Source: Vigna angularis
Lineage: Eukaryota; Streptophyta; Magnoliopsida; Fabales; Fabaceae
Length of the DNA: 64,000 nucleotides
Assembly (NCBI RefSeq): GCF_016808095.1
Contig: NC_068970.1
Location: 44,923,630-44,987,629, forward strand
Direction: 5' to 3'
Both the position numbers and the translations under genes were made by a program. The notes under the pieces are model-generated. The model worked only from the letters and a program-made list of their open reading frames with translations, was not told the origin of the DNA and made no database searches. Positions 48,201-59,157 of the stretch are shown one piece after another (within the stretch, counting starts at the first letter, position 1; each line of letters starts with the position of its first letter).

Positions 48201-49571
48201 ACCGAGTGGCGCCGAGCGGTAAAATACCGCTGAGCGGCACTTTTCAGGTGCCAAAATCACCGCTGAGGGGCAAAAACAGCAGCTGGGGGCAAAATGGATC
48301 ATGCGGTATTACCGCTGAACGGTAAAATACCGCTGAGCGTCATTCTAAGTGGGCTTGGACCGGTTTTTTGTTACTTTTATGGGCTTGGGCCTAATTTTCT
48401 GTATTTTTAGAATAATATATAAGCTTTAGGACGTCCTAGGGTTTGTATCTTTGGCTGGGAGGAAGCAGAAACACATTTTTCACCCCTTGGGGGTAGATTG
48501 GGAGATGGTGACGGCTCTCCTCTTCTCTTTCTAGGGTTTTTCTATCTCTTCCATTCTTTCATTATTGTTCATCTAGTTTCACCATGAATATGGTGAACTA
48601 AACCTTGTATTGTTGTTGGGGAATCAATGTAGTCTTGTGAAACTCTCATATATGGAATTTGTTTTTACATCTTATATTTAAGACCTATGCTTTCTTTCAT
48701 CATTAGTTAGGGTTTTTCCTCTTTGCTAAATGCTTGCTTTGTTTAACTCATTCAATGCATGATTATTGATTTTGTCGATACGGGAACGTACGAGGAAGTC
48801 TAGATCCGGGGAATTTCTCCCAATAGTATATTGGTTGCCGTTAAGCTCCTGCACTAAAAGAACTAATTATTAGGAATGCTAGGAATCGTATGAACTCGTA
48901 ATTAGGGATAGGCCTTCTTGAAAGGTAATTTAGAGAGTGGCATTAACAATGATGAAAAGAATGTTGAATTCCTAAAGTATATGAGAGTGGATAAGATGAA
49001 ATTGATAACCCCAACAACATACTCATCCATATATTCCATTGAAGTGTTTGTATTTTGTTTTAGCCATTGATAAAATTCATGCATACATGTTTATTTTCTG
49101 TTTTGCATATTAAATTCCACTTATTTCGTTCTTAAGTCTTAAATGATCAACGAATCACATAACTAAACTAGGTCGTGAGTCCTTTGGGAAAACGATACTT
49201 GGTCTTACCGAGTTTTATTACTTGAACGATTCGGTCACACTTGCCGATTGTAAAACAAGTTTGTGGCACCGTTTTCGGTGTTCATAAATTTATCATCAGT
49301 GTAATATACAAACGGGGTCATATGAATGTGGTTACTACGTCATATTTTGGATGATGACCATTATTCGTGCACATTACACCAGTGGATGGAAAACGGTATT
49401 ATTTAGGTTTGAATTTTATTTTCCCTATAGTTTAGATTTCAAATACACTAATTGAAATCATTGTATTTTATGCAGAGATTCAACAGGACTGCTCCAATTC
49501 CAGAGAAGTCACTTCAACTTGTGAGGAAAGCACTGGCTAAATATGTAATTCACTTATATAATAGTATGTAG
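45204..49571 (+). pseudogene. CACTA B second gene: Transposase_24-like plus Ulp1-like protease
   Basis: Spliced gene with exons that include 45204-45479, 45567-45773, 45846-46097 and one from 46189, each with GT-AG borders. The N-terminal part reads TRGATRLRQLILRRNAGERT and LGVLARDRISIL; the middle has SRGGYRKLEEKIMKQKSDSR and GRPEHPGRVRGVGTGIGIR, like the plant Transposase_24 family. The C-terminal part is Ulp1/C48-like: FIDPSMTHEKNKFDDIQ (47358 on), CHWQLLVI with the catalytic His (about 47548), and QTGSYECGYYVMFW with the oxyanion Gln and catalytic Cys (about 49309-49350). It ends RKALAKYVIHLYNSM. A solo LTR separates the His and Cys exons. Stops at 45453, 45609 and 45737 and frameshifts show it is broken. 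SUMO-type protease activity is only inferred from motifs. Confidence 0.75.
47885..49298 (+). repeat. Solo LTR, copy 3, inside CACTA B
   Basis: 1,414 bp, TGATAACGG...TTATCATCA, with a perfect 5-bp duplication GTGTA (47880-47884 and 49299-49303). CACTA A has the uninterrupted site near 33414-33426. It has an AGTCAACC array at 48121-48190, GC-rich CCGCTGAGCGG units at 48205-48340 and an ATATATAAGCTTTAGG core near 48415. From about 48560 on it is almost identical to copy 1, so these two insertions share a recent source. Confidence 0.93.
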
Positions 49572-49884
49572 TAGATATTAGGATATAGTAAGTTCTAAGT
49601 TTATGTTTCTAAGTTGTTTGATGCTTTTCTACATTATTATTCGTTTAACTTTGTACATTACATTGATTTATGCTTCAAACTTGATTTATGATTACATTGG
49701 ATTGATTTATGATTCTAAGAAGTTGATTTATGATTCAATTGAATGTATTTATGTTTTATTATAATTTTTATTCAAAATATACGTTTCTGGATTATTCTGG
49801 ACTGTTCTGGCTGTAAATATATATGCATGTCTGTTTCTGTTGTTGGAAATGTTGCAGAAGCAGACCTCATTTTTAAAAAAAAAA

Positions 49885-50240
49885 CAAGGATATATGCCTC
49901 GGTTGAAGTCAAAACCGAGGTAGAAAAGCACCTTATGATCTCGGTTATAACCACACCAGAAGCAGAAAGTTCTGCGATGAGAAAAAAAGGACTCTATTGT
50001 CTCGGTTCAAGCTACAACCGAGGCAGTAGGATTGGAAATACGACCTCAGTTCCAATGAACCGAGACATATAGTCCTAAGAAAAAAAAATAAAAAATCCAA
50101 AAACTCTACTGCTTCGGTTATGGTAGAACCAATGTCAAATCTCTTCCTTTATGCTTCGGTTCACACCCGAGGACAAAAGTATTACACTTTTTGCCTCGCC
50201 TGGATATGCCTCGGTTCGAGAACCGCTGCCTATAAGGAAA
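49885..50240. repeat. Subterminal repeat block of CACTA B, right end
   Basis: Repeated ATGCCTCGGTT, AACCGAGGCA and close variants in both orientations, ending with CGGTTCGAGAACCGCTGCC, which mirrors AAAACCGCTGCG at the left end (about 39655). Small frames here are by-products. Confidence 0.85.
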
Positions 50241-50278
50241 ACAAATCGCTGTCATTTCTCCTGACTGTACTAGTGCAT

Positions 50279-52447
50279 CAATCTTTTTAAATATAAAAAA
50301 AATAAAAATTAAAGAAAAACACACACAAATTAAAATAAAATTGATTACATCAAATTTTCCAAATTAAAAAACAGAGGACAAATAAAAATACGGAAGTTGA
50401 TTTACAGTTTCATTACAAAAGTGAAGAACAATTAAATTATTTACCCAAAAAAAAATAGTATAAGTAATGAAATATAGGGAATGCAAGTAGTAATTTCAAA
50501 TAAGGTGGAGTGCAACTAATTAAACATGGAGGTGCAACTAGTAGGAACTTAACGCAAACAAAGCAGGTTATAAGGAGCAAAACGTGGGAGATGCACGAAG
50601 TAAACAACTTGCCAAGACCCAATTTTTCTTTTATTTCCAAAACCCAAAGACAGCAATGGTCTTCATCTTCTTCGAGAGTTACTCCCTCCACCATCACATT
50701 GTTCTTCCTACACCACCACACCCTTATCTTCAATTTTATTTTATTTCAAAACTACACTTCAGTAAATTTATTTCTACTTTTACCCTATTTAATCTAAAAA
50801 AACCCTAATCTTCTCTCCCTTTCTTTTGCAGCCGCTTACCCCACATACCACACCCTACATAATCTCATTTCTCTGTATTCTCTCTTCTTCCTACTCTCTT
50901 CATCTTTCTTTTATTTTTTTTACATCCACTTCCTCCATTCTTTTTGCTTTCGTGCCTGCATCGTGTGCTTCCATTTCGCTGTTTAAGGTTCGCGAGGAGG
51001 AGTGTGAAGTGGAGTGTGGTTTGTTCTTGGTTTCCTTTCTTCGGATCCAGGTTGGTTTGTTATTTAGGTTTTGTATGTGTTGTGATTTTGGTATGTTGTG
51101 TGTTGTGTTGTTGTATGTTGTATGTTGTGTCCATGAAATCACTGAAACCAAAAGGCCAAAACGGATATGGAAGATCTGTTTGGCCTTTAACGAATGTTAA
51201 CATCCGTCGACGGATGTTCACATCCGGTGAAGGCCAAACGGATCTTCCATATCCGTTTTGGCCTTCCGATTTCAGTGTTTAATTTTTTTATTTTTTTAGC
51301 TTTATTTATAAAATATCTTTATGTATTTAATTTTTTATATATAATTTAGCTAGAGCACAATACTGTAAATGTATTTTGAAGGTATGAATCGGTGTTTAAT
51401 TTTTTTTTCGCTTTTAGTTTAATTGTTTTAGCTTTATTTATAGAATATATTTATGTATTTAGCATAATGTACAATAGCACAGTGGAGGAGCAAAGAAATA
51501 GAAGAATGAAGGAGGAAATGTGGGGGATGCATTACATTTTATAGTGAAACGGCTTATAATGGGTGGTTGGAGTTGGTGCAAAGAAATTTTTTTTACCAAC
51601 TATTTTTAACTCTCTGACAGAAGTAAATGAAGGATAAACGAGGAATGTGGTGGTGTAGGAAGAACATTGTGGTGGTGTAGGGAGAAACCCTCATCTTCTT
51701 CTCTCTCGTTGAGGGCACCCCACACCTTCCTCCATCTGTGACAAGGGCACACCCGAGCCACGTCCATCCCCGTCGTGCCACGTACTACCGATGTTGCGCA
51801 CCGCCGTCGCTATTGGAGGTGTCGCTGATAGGGAACACCACCAACTTCCTCTTCTTCCACAAGAACTCCTTCATTGCTACATTAAGGTTGTTCCCACCCG
51901 TCATTGCAAAAAAAGCCACCGTCACTCTTTTCTTCTCCTATGTAAGAATCTTGATCCCCCTCTATTTTCGCGAGTTGTGGAGCCAAGGCACTGTAACCTT
52001 TCCTCACTGTTTGTGTCGGAGTCGTATGTCACTGCCAACGTTGTTGCCACTCTACCAAAATAAATGAACTAGCTTCCTGGATAAGCGATCGTGAAATCCG
52101 GGAAATGCTATATTTAGCTTAACTTTCGTAAAGTACACAAATTCTACACGGGTTGTTCTATCTTATATAAAATAATACCCTAATAATGTTAACACAATAA
52201 TGATTAATTTGAAGCAATGAAACACTTCAAGTAAGTCTAGAAAACACCCCACATGAACTTAATATATTCAATGTTATGATCGGATAAAATTATAAACTTT
52301 AAAAAGTTTTGTGATTTACTCCCATCATAAAAAATCTAAATAAAAGATAAAGAAGAAACATCTCTTAGAATTTTTATAAAATAATTTTTTTATAATTGAA
52401 AATTATTTATAATTTTAACTTTTTATCATTAAAATGTGTTATCTTTT
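50279..52447. other. Intergenic stretch between CACTA B and the MULE
   Basis: The part 50600-51000 is pyrimidine-rich, and open frames on both strands there are low-complexity. A striking hairpin lies at 51140-51277. The part 51700-52070 is GC-richer with overlapping frames in two phases (one with TYYRCCAPPSLLEVSLIG), possibly a degraded gene piece, but no family is recognised. The rest is AT-rich with nothing seen. Confidence 0.5.
51140..51277. repeat. Nested near-perfect inverted repeat (hairpin)
   Basis: Two 48-bp arms (51140-51187 and 51230-51277) match at 44 positions when one is reversed. The 42-bp loop contains a perfect 20-bp palindrome at 51199-51218 centred on GTCGAC. The outer ends read CACTGAAA and TTTCAGTG. 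It could be a tiny foldback transposon or, if transcribed, a small-RNA precursor. No target duplication was evident. Confidence 0.9.
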
Positions 52448-52456
52448 AAAATTATA

Positions 52457-52657
52457 GGTTTAATACATCATTTGGTCTTGTTTTTGGGGGTTTGGTTCAA
52501 AGTGATCTTACCTCTTAAAAAAGTTCAGTAAGGTCTCATATTTCGTTAAAAAAATGTTCAATAAGGTCCTTTTGGCTCACGACGTTAAAAACATAACGGT
52601 GCAAATGTCACCGTGGCCAAAACTGAGTGACCTGTGCAGTTTGATGAATACGTGGCA
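52457..52657 (+). repeat. Left terminal inverted repeat of the MULE
   Basis: Starts GGTTTAATACATCATTTGGTC and ends near TGATGAATACGTGGCA. It matches the reversed right end with few differences and probably contains the promoter of the GRF gene that starts 124 bp inside. Confidence 0.93.
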
Positions 52658-52781
52658 ATGTGAAGTGCAATGACTTGGTGGAAATGGTTAAAGTTTAAGT
52701 TATTGGGTAAAATAAAAGGGTTAGTTAGGGTTCGTGCAACTTGTTTCCTTTTTTGAGCAAAGTGGTTGTGGGTACATAGAA

Positions 52782-53280
52782 ATGGCTTCTTCCCAAGGTT
52801 GTTCTTCTTGTTCCAATACAGGGTGGGAAAGAAATTCACATTCCTCAAATGATAGTGGTTGGAGGGGAGGTGGGATAATCCCTTGTTGCAAATGTGGTGA
52901 TTTTGTTGTAAGCAAAGTGGCGAGAACTCCACAAAATGCTGGCAAACAATTTTGGGGATGTCGTCATTACAAGGTTTTCTGAATACCCTTGTCCCTTTAT
53001 TTGGAATTTATTTCTTCATACATTAATGAGTTAGAACCAATTTTGGTGGCTTATTTGGTGAATAACATGGTGGATCTTCAAGAGGGATGTACTGTAACTT
53101 TTTCAAGTGGTGTAATGAAGAAAAGAATGACGAAAGAGATGGTGAGATTGTCAAACAAAGGAGGAGGATATGTGATCTGGAAATTTTAGACAAAAAGTTG
53201 TAGAGAAGGATAAAATTGTTAGTTGGAGCTGTGTGTGTTGTTATTGCGATGAATATTGTCACAATGTGGGTCTGTTTAGG
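52782..53280 (+). pseudogene. MULE-borne small GRF zinc-finger protein gene
   Basis: The ATG at 52782 starts MASSQGCSSCSN and leads to a GRF-type zinc finger: CCKCGD, then TPQNAGKQFWGC (52893-52970). A CACAAG|GTTTTC donor-like site at 52973-52978 may end exon 1. The next coding-like part, in another phase, reads CNFFKWCNEEKNDERDGEI (53090 on), and after a stop at about 53203 comes a hydrophobic stretch LLVGAVCVVIAMNI that looks like a C-terminal membrane anchor. Small proteins with one GRF finger and a C-terminal hydrophobic helix are common in legumes; their role is unknown. The phase change and stop suggest decay. The stretch 53281-53803, between the convergent genes, has Gly/Val- and TGTTCATG-repeated DNA without a gene. 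Confidence 0.65.
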
Positions 53281-53803
53281 TTGATCTTCGTAGGTGGGTC
53301 AATGTTTACATTCAAGTCTAGGTCAGTGTTTATGTTCATGTAATGTGAAGGTGAAGCTCAATGTTTACGTTGAAGTGTAGGTGAATGTTTTTGTTCATGT
53401 AATGTGAAGGTGTTCATGTTCAATGTTAAATTTAGTTTCCCCTTTCATTTAAAAATGTATAATGTGGTCCCCTTTTGAATTTAAAATTGTTTACTTTTGG
53501 TCCCAAATGGATATCAACACATGAAAGATATCTGCCATAATATAGTAACACAAGTGTATGTCATGAATACATAATTAAAGTGCACCATCAAAGTACATAA
53601 TAAAACTTGATCAAATTGCATGACAACCAAAGTACATAAGTGAAATAGTTCATGAAAATACAAGTGCAGCAACAAAGTACATAATTAAGGAGTTTTGTCT
53701 AAGTTCAAAATACATCCAAAGTCTTTGTAATTGACATCTAAACTTTTCTTCTGACATCTAACTTCTTCCTTATGATTGGTGGACTTGAATGTGGAATGGA
53801 CTC

Positions 53804-56800
53804 CTAAGTAGGTTGTGGTGGCTGAGGGGATTCGGGACATGTTTGTTGTGAGGCTAAGGGACATGTTGGTTGTGTGATGTCTGGTCGTAAAGGGCAGTTC
53901 TTTTTGTTGTGTCCTAGTTGACGATAAATGGTACATTTCTTTCTGTTGCCACCAACACACATTTGAGTGGCATCCTTAGTTAACTCCCATGCCTCCAACT
54001 TTCTTTTTTTTTCTTTGGCCTCCCGAGCATTTTTCGAATAATTGGTGGCAGCACATCAGGGAAGCTTATTCTCTCCCATAGCAAGTACCCATTGACAGGA
54101 TAAATGATAGAGGCGTACGTCTCTTCATATGTGGATCTTGTGAGCCAAGATGGCATAAAATTTTCTAGGTCTTCATTTGAGTAATTCATTGCTGCAATTG
54201 CATGACAACATGGGATGCCACTTATCATCCACTTCCTGCAGCTGCAGTGTTGACTATCTAGGTCCATTGTGAACTTGTTTGCTAGTGCTACAGTGTGTCT
54301 AACCTCAAACATCTTTCGTCCAAACCAGCTGACAAAAACAAAGCACATTCCAATAAATGAACAATGGACATCAACATAAATCAGATTGCATATAAACATA
54401 AATAACAATATTACCTTGGGATCTAATAACGGTTGATTTCACCATTATTTGGGATTAAATTTGGATAATAAATTAACCCTTTTTGACTTAGAAGCTTGTT
54501 TGTTCTCTTGTTTTTAGCTTATTTTGGTGAATAAGAGAGTTGATGGTATACTTGAAGATTTTATCACTAAATTCCCTTTATTTTGTAGGAAACTGGGATG
54601 AACTGGAAGAGGAGTTAAATGTCATAAAATTGGAACTCAGAAAGGACAGAAAGAGCACCAGAAGAGAAGGTTGCTAAAGGTCGCAGGATGCTTGGGTGCC
54701 CTCCTTTGTGGCCCTAGCGTAGGAGTCTTGCATTCACGCCTGAGCGCCCTTTTAGAGACGCTGAGCTCTAGTCTTCAAGTAACGTTTCAAGCCTAGGCGC
54801 CCTTTCTGGGGCGCTAAGCGCCACTCCTCTCGCAAGCTCACCTGGGCGCCCTAAGTTGAGGCGCTGAGCGGTGTCAATGTTGGCCCATGATCCAATTCAG
54901 ATGCATATAAGGACTTCAACGTCTTAGAGGAAGTATCTTTTGACATAATTGACACAAATTCATATTTTTCCAGCTCTCTAGTGGCAGAAGTGGATGCAGA
55001 AGCTCTCTTCTTCAGTTTTTAGGGTTTATCTTTCATTCTCATTCCATTGTTCATCTAGTTTCTCCATGACAAAGGGGAAATAAATTCAATTCGTTGTTGG
55101 GGGATGATGAAACCTTGTGAACTTTCATGTATTTGAATTGATTCCAATTTATTTATGCTTCTTTCATCAATTGTTAGGGTTATTCTTCTTTGCTCCATGC
55201 TTGTTATGTTTAACTCATTCATGACATGATTACTGGTTTTCATGATATGGACACATACGGGGAAACCTAGATCTGGAGAATTGCTCCCAAAAGCAATATT
55301 GCCCAGGGATGGGGATAGGAGGTTTGGTCGTCTTAAGCTTCTAATCGTAATGCAGAATTAATTATTAGGGATGCAAGAGATTGTGGTCTAGTAATTAAGG
55401 ATGGGCTTTCTTCGCCGAGGGATCGAGTTTTAAGTACTTTAGAAAGTGACGTTAACAATTGAATGAAGAAGATGAATTCTTATATGCATGAGAGTAAACT
55501 AGGTGAAATCTAAACCCCAACAACATACTCATCTCATAATTACAATATTATTTATTCACCTTTGTGTTTTTCTTCAATTGATCAAAAGGGCATTCATATT
55601 TACTTTCTTGTTTTTGCATTCAAAACTATAAATTGTTCTTAAAAATCTTAATTAGTTAAGAAATCACATGATTGTTTAGTGTCGTGAGTCTCTTGGGAAA
55701 CGATATTTGGTCTTACCAATTATTATTACTTGATACGATTCGATACACTTACCGAGGTCTTAACATGATCCAATATCTAGACAAATTTGATTCCTTCATA
55801 AGCATGTTCTTTATCTTTGGTCAGATAGTGAAATCCATAGATGTGACCTTGCTTCTGTTGGAAGCCCGACGTTTCATTAGATAAAGTCTTATCTCCTCCA
55901 GCATTGTGATAATTGGTTTTCCTCTGGCAAGCATAATAACACTGTTGAAAGCTTCAGAAATATTGTTGTCAAGGGAATCACATACTGCTTGAGTTGTGAA
56001 CCGAGACCTTGCCCAAAACCTATTATGAACATAAATTTGGAAAATAAGCTACCATACAAAACTGCTTGAAATGTGCATATAAGTGACAAATTGTACTTGG
56101 GGGGGAATGGTTATCAGGTATTTATATGCTTCTACATTGACCTCTTTTATATTCAGCATTTCTCACTCCCATGCCTGGGGGTACGTGCTAGTGGAAGCCC
56201 TCCACATCAGAGTCCTTAAAGTCTAACCAGAAAATCTCTTTCTAAAATTTGCGTAGAGGTGCCTCAAGCAAAATCTTTGGTCTGCCCTAGGCAAAAGTTC
56301 CTGGATAGCTGGCATCAACCCCTGTCCACATGAATAAATTAATGAAGGTTTAGTAATCATTTACAAAGCTTAATGTATATAATAATGTAAGGAATAGATG
56401 TACCTTCTGTTGGTCAGACATCCAGGTGCACCCACCCCACACTTCATTTCCTCCAAGGTCTTTTATCAATAATTGCAAAAACCAACCCCATGTGTCTTTG
56501 TTCTCTACTTCAACTATTGCATATGCAAGGGGAAGCATTTGCTCATTTGGGTCCCTTCCAATTACAGTGAGCAGCTCTCCCTTATACTGCCCTTTCAAAA
56601 AACATCCATGTAAACAGATAATTAGCCTACAACTGACAAAGTGTTCCTTACAAGCTTTGAGACAAACATAAAATCTTTTAAAAACTACCTCACCATCATC
56701 ACTGTCAACCTTCACCTTAACTGTTGACCCAGGATTACACCTCAACAGTTCTCGCACATAGTCATATATTCTTCTAAACTCTTCTTTAAAATCTCCACTA

Positions 56801-58280
56801 AGTTGATTTGCTACCATTAACTTTTCCCTTCGTGCTTTGGAGATTAAAACTTTGGTATTTCGTTTCCGTAATGCTTTATTACGTTTGTCTTGGACCTTTA
56901 AATTAGGATTTTCTTGTAATGACCTATCTATTTCGTGACTCAACCACTTGGTATTCGTAATTTTAATGTTAAGTTGTCTACTGCAACTATGGGTATCATT
57001 TATTTTCCTTAATTGCCAAAATTGTCGTGTTGGCTAATACCCATAGTAAGCTACCCATGGACACTTACCTTGCCCACCTATGCATCTAACCCTCACCCTA
57101 CGCTTATCATTTTTAACAAACTTCAAAGCCCTCCTAGTATGCACATCATAACTTCTAATGGCCTCCTTAAAGTCATCTTTATCTGTAAATAAAGTCCCAA
57201 CTTCTCATTTGTAATCTTCCATTGACTTTTGTTTCTCATATGTAGGAAACGAACCAGGCTTTGGTCTATCTTCAGTGTCGTCCTCACTACCACTGTATTC
57301 TGGAGTTAATAGGACATCAGAATGTCATTCATCATCTGACAACCCCCTACCACTAGCTTCAACCCTATACTCTTCATCATTGTCCTCCAAACCAATACCA
57401 ACCTCTTCTGCCTCCTCCACGTACTCGTCACCACTAAGATGATTCATATGTCCTGCATCCTTACTCTCGACTTCAACTTCTTCCTCATTGTCCACTATAA
57501 CTTCTTTCTGCACTCCACCATCTCTCTCCACTTCCACTCCACCATCTTTGTCCACCTCCAGTCCATCATCCACCTCCTCTCTAGCAGTTTGTTCCACCTC
57601 CACTCCACCATCCACCTCCTCTCCACCATTACTTTCCACCTCTAGTCCATCATCCATCTCCTCTCGACCATTAATTTCCAGCTCCACTCCACCCTTGATA
57701 TTCATCTCAACTACACCCTCTATATCCACCCCCACCTCCAATTTGTCATTTGTCCTCATCAACTCACCATCACTAACCAACTTACCCTGACTAACCAACT
57801 CACCCTCAATCCCCAACTGCACCCCTATTTCACCATATTCAATTGCTCCTTCTTCAACCTCCTTTTGTACTTCAACCTTGTCCATATTTCCTTCATTACC
57901 AACCTCAACATGTGGGAAACCTCTAACCTCACTACCCTCACCACTCAAAGTAGGTACTTCAGCTTCACAAAGAAAATAAATTTGGTTCACATCATCTTCT
58001 ACAACCTCTACATGGTGCACGCCTTGTACAACATAAAAGTCAACTTTCCCTAAAAAGTTTGTCACCTTCATCATATTCATTGCTCCTCTATCATCATATA
58101 ATATAACTCTTTCACTTGAAGGTACCCCTGATCTTTTAGAGCACCTAGTATTTAAAAAAAACTCCATTTATCGGGATCAACGTCCCAATAAGCAATTTCT
58201 CCATCTATATACCAAAAGGGGAATTGTTTTATCAAGGTCCCACCGTGGTGGACCACTACCTCAAACCTTTCCCCAGACAT
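53804..58280 (-). pseudogene. MULE transposase (MURA-like), interrupted by a solo LTR
   Basis: On the minus strand from ATG 58280: an N-terminal PB1-like domain (MSGERFEVVVHHGGTLIKQF, frameshifted at a T run near 58170); a long acidic repeat region rich in Glu, Val and Gly (57930-57325); a Mu DNA-binding-type domain (DKDDFKEAIRSYDV, KRRVRVRC; 57190-57060); the catalytic domain with GCFLKGQYKGELL, GRDPNEQMLPLAYA and CTWMSDQQK (56615-56400); then after an intron PAIQELLPRADQRFCLRH; the solo LTR; a SWIM zinc finger CSCRKWMISGIPCCHAIA (about 54240-54185); and a tail with RPKKKKE and a zinc knuckle CTIYRQLGHNKKNC (about 53930-53885). Stops at about 57325, 57211 and 57036 and two frameshifts inactivate it. 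The active enzyme would bind the inverted repeats and excise the element. Confidence 0.88.
54424..55765 (+). repeat. Solo LTR, copy 4, inside the MULE transposase
   Basis: About 1,342 bp, TAATAACGG (first bases mutated from TGATAACGG) to GGTCTTAACA. The flanks GGATC (54419-54423) and TGATC (55766-55770) differ at one position. It has a GCATATAAGGACTTC core near 54902 and GC-rich units with CTGAGCGCC and GGCGCTAAGCGCC at 54700-54875. It is more diverged than copies 1 and 3 and ends about 45 bp earlier. Confidence 0.85.
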
Positions 58281-58788
58281 CTCAATCCCTACAACTCAAA
58301 TGTAAACGGAGACCACTAAATTTACTTAAACTAACAACTATGGGACCAATATCAACCCTAAAAGCCGACAATCTTGATCACTGTCTTCAACCACCCAAGA
58401 AGTGACAACTATAATCATATTTAAAACACAATAGACAACACATTACAAAACAATTCAACATACAATATTTAACTAACAAATTTATACCCCCAAAATCATC
58501 CTCAATCGAAAAAAATAGGTATATTTAATATAAAATTAAATTAAACCCTAACCTCCAAATACAACAACAACAACATCAAGTAAGTAGGCTTAGATTAGGA
58601 CTATTTACCTCATGTACGTACGCTGTTCCAATTTCACCTTTAAGGAATCACCAACCAACACTTATTATAACACCTCCTCCACCACATTGATGAACCCAGA
58701 AATGACGATATCAGTCTTAGATAACTTAAACCTAGCTTACGTCATTTAAATTTTTAAAAAAAATTTACACAGTTAACTATATTATACG

Positions 58789-58989
58789 TGCCACATATTC
58801 ATCAAACTGCACAGGTCACTCAGTTTTGGCCACGATGGCATTTGCACCATTATGTTTTTAACACCGTGAGCCAAAAGAACCTTATTGAATATTTTTTAAC
58901 GAAATATGAGATCTTACTGAACTTTTTTAAAAGGTATGATCACTTTGAACCAAACCCCAAAAAACAAGGACCAAATGATGTATTAAATC
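58789..58989 (-). repeat. Right terminal inverted repeat of the MULE
   Basis: Reversed, it starts GATTTAATACATCATTTGGTC and ends TGATGAATATGTGGCA. The outer border is fixed by the AAAATTATA duplication at 58990-58998. The DNA between it and the transposase start (58281-58788) is AT-rich leader with no gene seen. Confidence 0.93.
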
Positions 58990-59023
58990 AAAATTATAAC
59001 TATTTTAAAATTACTTTCTAAGT

Positions 59024-59157
<134 letters not shown>

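Larger units (their letters stand above)
39602..50275 (+). mobile_element. CACTA element B, full length with both ends
   Basis: 10,674 bp. Ends are TACTAGTAG (first base mutated from C) and ...TACTAGTG, that is CACTAGTA inverted. A 3-bp target duplication CAT lies at 39599-39601 and 50276-50278. Subterminal arrays of TGCCTCGGTT units lie inside both ends. It carries two genes on the plus strand, a TNP2-like transposase (41871-45081) and a Transposase_24/Ulp1-like gene (45204-49571), plus a solo LTR insertion (47885-49298). Both genes have stops. Element A is a truncated sibling about 5 kb to the left in the same orientation. Confidence 0.93.
52457..58989. mobile_element. Complete Mutator-like element (MULE) with two convergent genes
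   Basis: 6,533 bp bounded by 201-bp terminal inverted repeats (52457-52657 and 58789-58989) and a perfect 9-bp target duplication AAAATTATA (52448-52456 and 58990-58998). Long inverted repeats plus a 9-bp duplication are diagnostic of MULEs. A MURA-type transposase reads inward from the right end (minus strand) and a GRF-zinc-finger gene reads inward from the left (plus strand), the same layout as maize MuDR. A solo LTR sits in the transposase at 54424-55765. Both genes carry stops or frameshifts, so it is no longer autonomous. Confidence 0.95.

Noticed and set aside
50826..51282. Overlapping frames of 112-124 codons on the plus strand
   Set aside because: Cys/Leu/Ser/Phe-rich products of pyrimidine- and TGTTG-rich DNA in two phases at once; the end of one runs into the hairpin.
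57439..57790. Two plus-strand Ser/Thr/Pro/His-rich frames
   Set aside because: Complement of the acidic Glu/Val/Gly repeat region of the MULE transposase.
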